This document shows positions 62,973-64,000 of a stretch of DNA of 64,000 bases, piece after piece. A program made the translations under genes and the position numbers. Each line of letters begins with the position of its first letter. Position 1 is the first letter of the stretch. Source of the stretch: Anoplopoma fimbria (Eukaryota > Chordata > Actinopteri > Perciformes > Anoplopomatidae); the NCBI RefSeq assembly GCF_027596085.1, contig NC_072449.1, positions 19,714,834 through 19,778,833 on the forward strand, in the 5' to 3' direction. The notes under the pieces were generated by a model. It was not told the DNA's origin and did not search any database. It saw only the letters and a list, made by a program, of their open reading frames with translations.

Positions 62973-63874
62973 GTAAGCTCACTGGTACATCATGATGCCA
63001 TGCTGTCAACCTATTTAACTGCAATACAATAAAAGTATTTAAATGTTATTGTTTGGCCTTTGAACTTTAGTTTCAAGGAAGGTGTTCCCGCATTCTGTTA
63101 AATTATTTTATCAACCACATATGAACTATAAAGGTCCTATTTATGACAGTGGCAGATGTTTGTTGTGACTCACCATCACTAAGTGAGAGCCATCTGTGCG
63201 CTCTTAGATAAGATGGGTTGTTTACAGTCCTGAAGTCTTCTTACAAAAAATGTGTGAGAGCATACTTAGAAACACTGAGGGGAAGTTTGTTCTGGATTTA
63301 GCTCTGCAGTTCTGATCATGCCTGGATTAACCTTTTAGGGAGTCCCAGGGCAAACATTTGCTTGCAAACTAGTTTTATACCCTGTGTCATAAAACTAGAT
63401 TTTGACACAGGGTCCCTGCAGCAGATTTTGAATCATGCAGTGCATATTGGTGTAAGAGAGGTTGACTGCTTGAGTGCCTCAAATAAAAGTTCTTGACAAC
63501 AAAATGCAATTCTGTTGTTGATTTATTGTTGATAATCCAGCCTTGATCCGGATGCAATAAACACAATGTACAATTCACAAAAGTACGAAATAGTGCTTGT
63601 AGTGGTTTGATTCCCTCAGTGTCTTCTGGCAAAAGGTAAAAGTTGAAACTTACAGTGTGAATGTGAGCTATCCACCCTAGTAACATAACTTATTTGCTAA
63701 TATTAGCAGATCATTTGGGGATTTTCCTGCTTTTGAAATTGATCAAGAAATATCTGGCAAATGACAAATCGGACTAATGTAGCCACTGCTGTTTGTGTCT
63801 TAATGAGTGTAAATAATACTTTTAAACCAAACTAAACCCCCATACCCCCTTGTCTCTCTTACTCTTTCTCTTAG
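62973..63874 (+). other. intron of the bmp16-like gene
   Basis: 902 bp from GTAAGC to CTTTCTCTTAG. Nothing else recognised. Confidence 0.75.
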
Positions 63875-64000
63875 AGCCCCTTGGAGACCGTCCTTTAGCA
63901 GAAGATCTTAAGAGGGTGCACATCTCTTTCAATGTTTCCTCAATCCCTCAGGATGAGAGGGTGCTCTCCGCCGAGCTTCGGCTCCTCCGCAGTGACAGAG
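63875..64000 (+). CDS. bmp16: bmp16-like ligand, second coding exon (cut by window edge)
   Basis: Joins in phase 1 to give NEPLGDRPLAEDLKRVH, then ISFNVSSIPQDERVLSAELR, the conserved arm of the BMP2/4-class prodomain (compare FNLSSIP and SAELR in relatives). The rest of the prodomain, the furin site and the cystine-knot mature domain lie to the right of the window. Confidence 0.82.

Overview
The window looks like ordinary nuclear DNA from a teleost fish. The signs are spliced genes with GT/AG introns, very long CA/GT microsatellites, Rex1/L2-like LINEs ending in ATCTT repeats, a Tc1 element, a tRNA-derived SINE, hAT and piggyBac-like fragments, a Ty3/Gypsy chromodomain retrotransposon, and recognisable vertebrate genes (gemin7 and a BMP2/4/16-class ligand). 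It is not bacterial: there are no operons, CRISPR arrays, rRNAs or free-standing tRNAs. All calls are from reading the sequence; no database search was possible.

Layout. (1) 1-3881: a decayed Ty3/Gypsy element on the + strand, with an LTR fragment fused directly to the protease-coding region and a full 3' LTR. (2) 3882-13889: a galaxin-like gene on the - strand, reconstructed here exon by exon. A signal-peptide exon (13805-13889), a 46-bp exon (12278-12323), a 155-bp exon (9601-9755) and a 123-bp exon (8460-8582) lead into a tandem array of nearly identical 838-bp units (3882-7837). Each full unit carries a 54-bp exon and a 189-bp exon that together encode an 81-residue, 12-cysteine dicysteine module. 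The intron phases agree at every junction. The Gypsy element sits inside the array, and the rest of the gene lies beyond the left edge. (3) 14-34 kb: a transposon-rich interval with a Tc1 element (16415-18044), a Rex1-like LINE (19735-20905), a Crypton-like recombinase fragment cut by a SINE (21900-22614), an antisense L2-like LINE holding a nested hAT MITE (25880-27110), a solo Gypsy LTR (30911-31636) and a piggyBac-like deletion derivative (31660-32662). (4) 34114-34500: gemin7, an intact SMN-complex gene whose coding sequence is one exon. (5) 34.5-57 kb: a gene-poor stretch with MITE, BEL/Pao and LINE remnants and microsatellites. (6) 57.0-64 kb: the 5' part of a bmp16-like gene, with a candidate leader exon ending at 57521, first coding exon 62603-62972 and the start of the second at 63875; the mature ligand is off the right edge.

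The three host genes (galaxin-like, gemin7, bmp16-like) have no evident functional link. The most interesting system is the galaxin-like gene: a secreted cysteine-repeat protein growing by recent duplication of phase-1/phase-1 exon pairs, with one unit carrying a 1-bp frameshift and a retrotransposon inserted in the array.
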